Source: Chloroflexota bacterium (lineage in GTDB: Bacteria > Chloroflexota > Dehalococcoidia > UBA2979). From it: a stretch of DNA of 7,787 nucleotides. The notes under the pieces are model-generated. The model was given only the letters and a program-made list of their open reading frames with translations, did no database searches and was not told the DNA's origin. Numbering within the stretch: the first letter of the stretch is position 1; every line of letters starts with the position of its first letter. The DNA lies in NCBI GenBank assembly GCA_002710905.1, contig PAJB01000012.1, positions 56,010 to 63,796 of the forward strand, given 5' to 3'. Below, in pieces: positions 6,233 to 7,787 of the stretch. The translations under genes were made by a program, and so were the position numbers.

Positions 6233-7210
6233 TTACCCAAGCGAGCTACTCAAAAAATCATTATTCCCATTAAGAAAATCTTTAATTGACATTCTGTTTT
6301 TATTTTCCAATTGTAACTCGGATATGATTAATTCGCTATTTTTGCAACGCACAGTAGCAGAAATTTTTTCTTCAGTATTTCCAATGGTGTAAGTTCTATT
6401 ATTCCCTGCACATACTTCACCAATTTTTTTATATTTATTACTATCATCTAATCTTATTGGATGAGCAGAAAAAATAGTTAGTCTTTTATTCTGATAATTA
6501 GTGTAGGAGTTAGGCCAACCAACATATGCTCTAATTTTATTATTGATTGTTTCTGCGCTTTTTGACCAGTTAATTTCTCCATCATTTTTTTCAATCTTTT
6601 TTGAATATGAAGCATGTTTATCATTTTGTTTTTCTAGTGTAATTTGGTTGTTTTTTAAATTAGTTAATGTATTTATTAATAGTTTTGTAGCTAAAGGAAT
6701 CAATTTATTCTTTAAATTCATTGCATTGTCTGTATTTTGTATTTGGAGCGGTAGTTGCGCAAGAATCGGACCGCCATCAAGCTGATTAGTAATTTGCATA
6801 ACAGTTATTCCTGTTGTAGTTTCACCATTTATTAAAGATGATTGAATTGGAGCTGGGCCTCTATATTTTGGAAGCAAAGACGGATGAATGTTAATAACTT
6901 TATTTGGAAAAATATTAATTAAGTTGTCTGGAATTAAGTAGCTTGAACTTACAACTATACCTATGTCAGGCTGTTTCTTTGAAAGTAAACTAATAAAAGT
7001 TTTGTCTATCGTTTTTGGTCTTAAAATTTCTATATTGTTTTTTATTGCAAACGCATCTATTTCTTTTGTAATAATTTTTCTATTGCGCCCTTGTTTTTTT
7101 ATTTCAGGAGAAATAAGGCATAATATTTGATATTTTTTTTCAGAAAATAATGCTTGTAAAGCATCAGCGCCAAATTCATCAGAAGCAAAAAAAATAATTT
7201 TAGTGATCAT
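6233..7210 (-). CDS. fmt: Methionyl-tRNA formyltransferase
   Basis: Transfers a formyl group from 10-formyl-tetrahydrofolate to Met-tRNAfMet for translation initiation in the cytoplasm. With the ATG at 7210 it has 325 residues, the usual size. The N-terminal formyltransferase fold (1 to about 185) contains NIHPSLLPKYRGPAPIQ (107-123), with catalytic Asn107 and His109, and the TGITVMQITNQLDGGPIL segment with Asp145. These match the catalytic Asn, His and Asp of E. coli Fmt. The C-terminal tRNA-binding domain is recognised by ASYSKKIEKNDGEINW (200-215) and IRAYVGWPNSYT. The N-terminal strand reads IIFFASDEFG where FxGTPxF is usual. A TTG one codon upstream (7213) is possible, but AAGGA at 7223-7219 lies eight bases from the ATG and only five from the TTG. 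It directly follows the solute-binding protein gene. ArnA-like formyltransferases are less likely given the C-terminal domain. Confidence 0.94.
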   Translation of the reverse strand: MITKIIFFASDEFGADALQALFSEKKYQILCLISPEIKKQGRNRKIITKEIDAFAIKNNIEILRPKTIDKTFISLLSKKQPDIGIVVSSSYLIPDNLINIFPNKVINIHPSLLPKYRGPAPIQSSLINGETTTGITVMQITNQLDGGPILAQLPLQIQNTDNAMNLKNKLIPLATKLLINTLTNLKNNQITLEKQNDKHASYSKKIEKNDGEINWSKSAETINNKIRAYVGWPNSYTNYQNKRLTIFSAHPIRLDDSNKYKKIGEVCAGNNRTYTIGNTEEKISATVRCKNSELIISELQLENKNRMSIKDFLNGNNDFLSSSLG

Positions 7211-7223
7211 CAATTTTATCCTT
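7211..7223 (-). promoter_or_regulatory. fmt ribosome binding site inside the 3' end of the upstream gene
   Basis: The minus strand reads AAGGATAAAATTGATG. The AAGGA lies in the last codons of the binding-protein gene, whose TAA stop (7218-7216) falls between the SD and the fmt ATG. This arrangement suggests translational coupling and a shared transcript. Confidence 0.65.
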
Positions 7224-7787
7224 GATTAATTTTCTTTTCCCATTTATGTATGTTTTTAAATCTGTGAGATAAGTTATAAATAATTGTTGACTCTGGGCCA
7301 GTAATCTTTCTTTTTGTTATATAAGTATATATTGGATGGGCAATAACAACTCCAGGTCTAATTTCATTAAATCGAGTTTGAAATTTGCTATATATTGCTA
7401 ATCTTTCATACATATCTATATTCATTCTTCCTTGCTCAATAAAACTATCAAGCAATAAATCGCTAACACCAGATATGTTAAATCCAGGTAATAGTGTCTG
7501 AGAAGTATGCCAGATGTAATAAGGATCTGGATCTGGTAATCCAGAAATATTTAATAATGCAAAATCAAAGTTTCTATATGCAAGCTCTAATTCAAAATTT
7601 TGATTATTTGTAAATCTTATAATATTAATTTTTATATGTTCTTTGGATAATTCTTTTTTTATGTTTTCAGCAATTGAATATAAATTTTTGTCTTGAGGGA
7701 CTATTAGTATTAATGCATCTGGCGCATTGTGGTCATGGTCATGGTCATGGTCATGGTCATGACCAGCAAATTGCTTTTTATTTTGGG
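7216..7787 (-). CDS. ABC transporter solute-binding protein, family 5, C-terminal part (runs off right edge)
   Basis: Extracytoplasmic binding protein of a peptide/nickel-type ABC importer (SBP_bac_5). The frame is open from the right edge to the TAA at 7216, giving 189 C-terminal residues of a protein normally over 500. Typical features of the C-terminal lobe are DALILIVPQDKNLYSIAENI (23-42) followed by an amphipathic helix, FDFALLNISGLPDPDPYYIWHTSQ (73-96), the helix with MYERLAIYSKFQ (125-136), GVVIAHPIYTYITKRKITG (145-163) and a terminal RFKNIHKW. The odd element is HDHDHDHDHDH at fragment residues 9-19, in a loop before the first strand. The TTG at 7455 is internal, not a start. The signal peptide lies outside the window. 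The ligand cannot be told from this part. Peptide, nickel or another small solute are all possible. Confidence 0.85.
   Translation of the reverse strand, partial: QNKKQFAGHDHDHDHDHDHNAPDALILIVPQDKNLYSIAENIKKELSKEHIKINIIRFTNNQNFELELAYRNFDFALLNISGLPDPDPYYIWHTSQTLLPGFNISGVSDLLLDSFIEQGRMNIDMYERLAIYSKFQTRFNEIRPGVVIAHPIYTYITKRKITGPESTIIYNLSHRFKNIHKWEKKINQG
7731..7760 (-). repeat. Five perfect tandem copies of a hexanucleotide encoding His-Asp
   Basis: GGTCAT is repeated five times on the plus strand. Read on the minus strand as the coding strand it gives alternating CAT and GAC codons. With the flanking CAC codon it encodes HDHDHDHDHDH in the binding protein. A copy-number change would keep the reading frame. 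Flanking sequence carries only a short partial extension (GACC at 7761-7764). Confidence 0.95.

Noticed and set aside
6067..6273. Plus-strand frame overlapping the rplY tail
   Set aside because: It is a +1 shadow of the low-complexity acidic tail (Leu/Lys/Met-rich by frame shift) and runs into the convergent fmt gene.
6543..6785. Plus-strand open frame inside fmt
   Set aside because: It is antisense to conserved Fmt catalytic and C-terminal domains, with no SD and no recognisable product.
7216..7455. A separate 79-residue gene starting at TTG 7455
   Set aside because: The same frame is open without a stop to the right edge, and the residues upstream continue the family 5 binding-protein fold, so this is only its C-terminal end.
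7731..7760. The GGTCAT repeats as a CRISPR or iteron array
   Set aside because: The units are contiguous six-base copies without spacers and encode a His-Asp run in frame within a coding region.

Overview
The window is a strongly AT-rich stretch of bacterial chromosome carrying housekeeping genes. It holds eight protein-coding genes packed tightly together, two of them cut by the window edges. I see no rRNA, tRNA, insertion sequence, prophage or CRISPR array. The carbon enzymes point to a respiring bacterium with an oxidative TCA cycle: a short LDH-like malate dehydrogenase, a eukaryote-type NADP isocitrate dehydrogenase, a class II fumarase and an acyl-CoA carboxylase beta chain of the PccB type. 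From memory of family sequences, the malate dehydrogenase, the carboxylase and the small YWRGR membrane protein resemble Chloroflexota, perhaps an AT-rich marine lineage such as SAR202. This placement is an inference and has not been tested.

Left block, minus strand, about 5429 down to 1: a small two-helix membrane protein, a probable lipoprotein with two LysM domains, then pccB, icd, mdh and fumC (the last runs off the left edge). From pccB on, the gaps are about 34, 17 and 10 bases. The Shine-Dalgarno (SD) sequence of fumC overlaps the mdh stop, so these four genes are almost certainly one operon. PccB would help carboxylate propionyl-CoA towards succinyl-CoA. Fumarase and malate dehydrogenase then carry fumarate to oxaloacetate, and isocitrate dehydrogenase supplies 2-oxoglutarate and NADPH. 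A plausible extended -10 promoter lies just before pccB, on a 13-base tandem repeat. The start codons in the operon vary: ATG, TTG (icd, with a near-perfect SD), GTG (mdh) and a triple ATG (fumC).

Middle: one rightward gene, rplY (ribosomal protein L25/CTC with a long acidic tail), diverges from the membrane-protein gene across about 100 bases. Its 3' end faces that of fmt with only 11 bases between.

Right block, minus strand: the C-terminal 189 residues of a family 5 ABC-transporter solute-binding protein, followed with apparent translational coupling by fmt (methionyl-tRNA formyltransferase). The binding-protein frame stays open to the right edge of the window. It contains a perfect five-copy hexanucleotide repeat encoding a His-Asp run (HDHDHDHDHDH). 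This is the most unusual item in the window, followed by an atypical active-site loop in the malate dehydrogenase. I do not see a wholly new system here.
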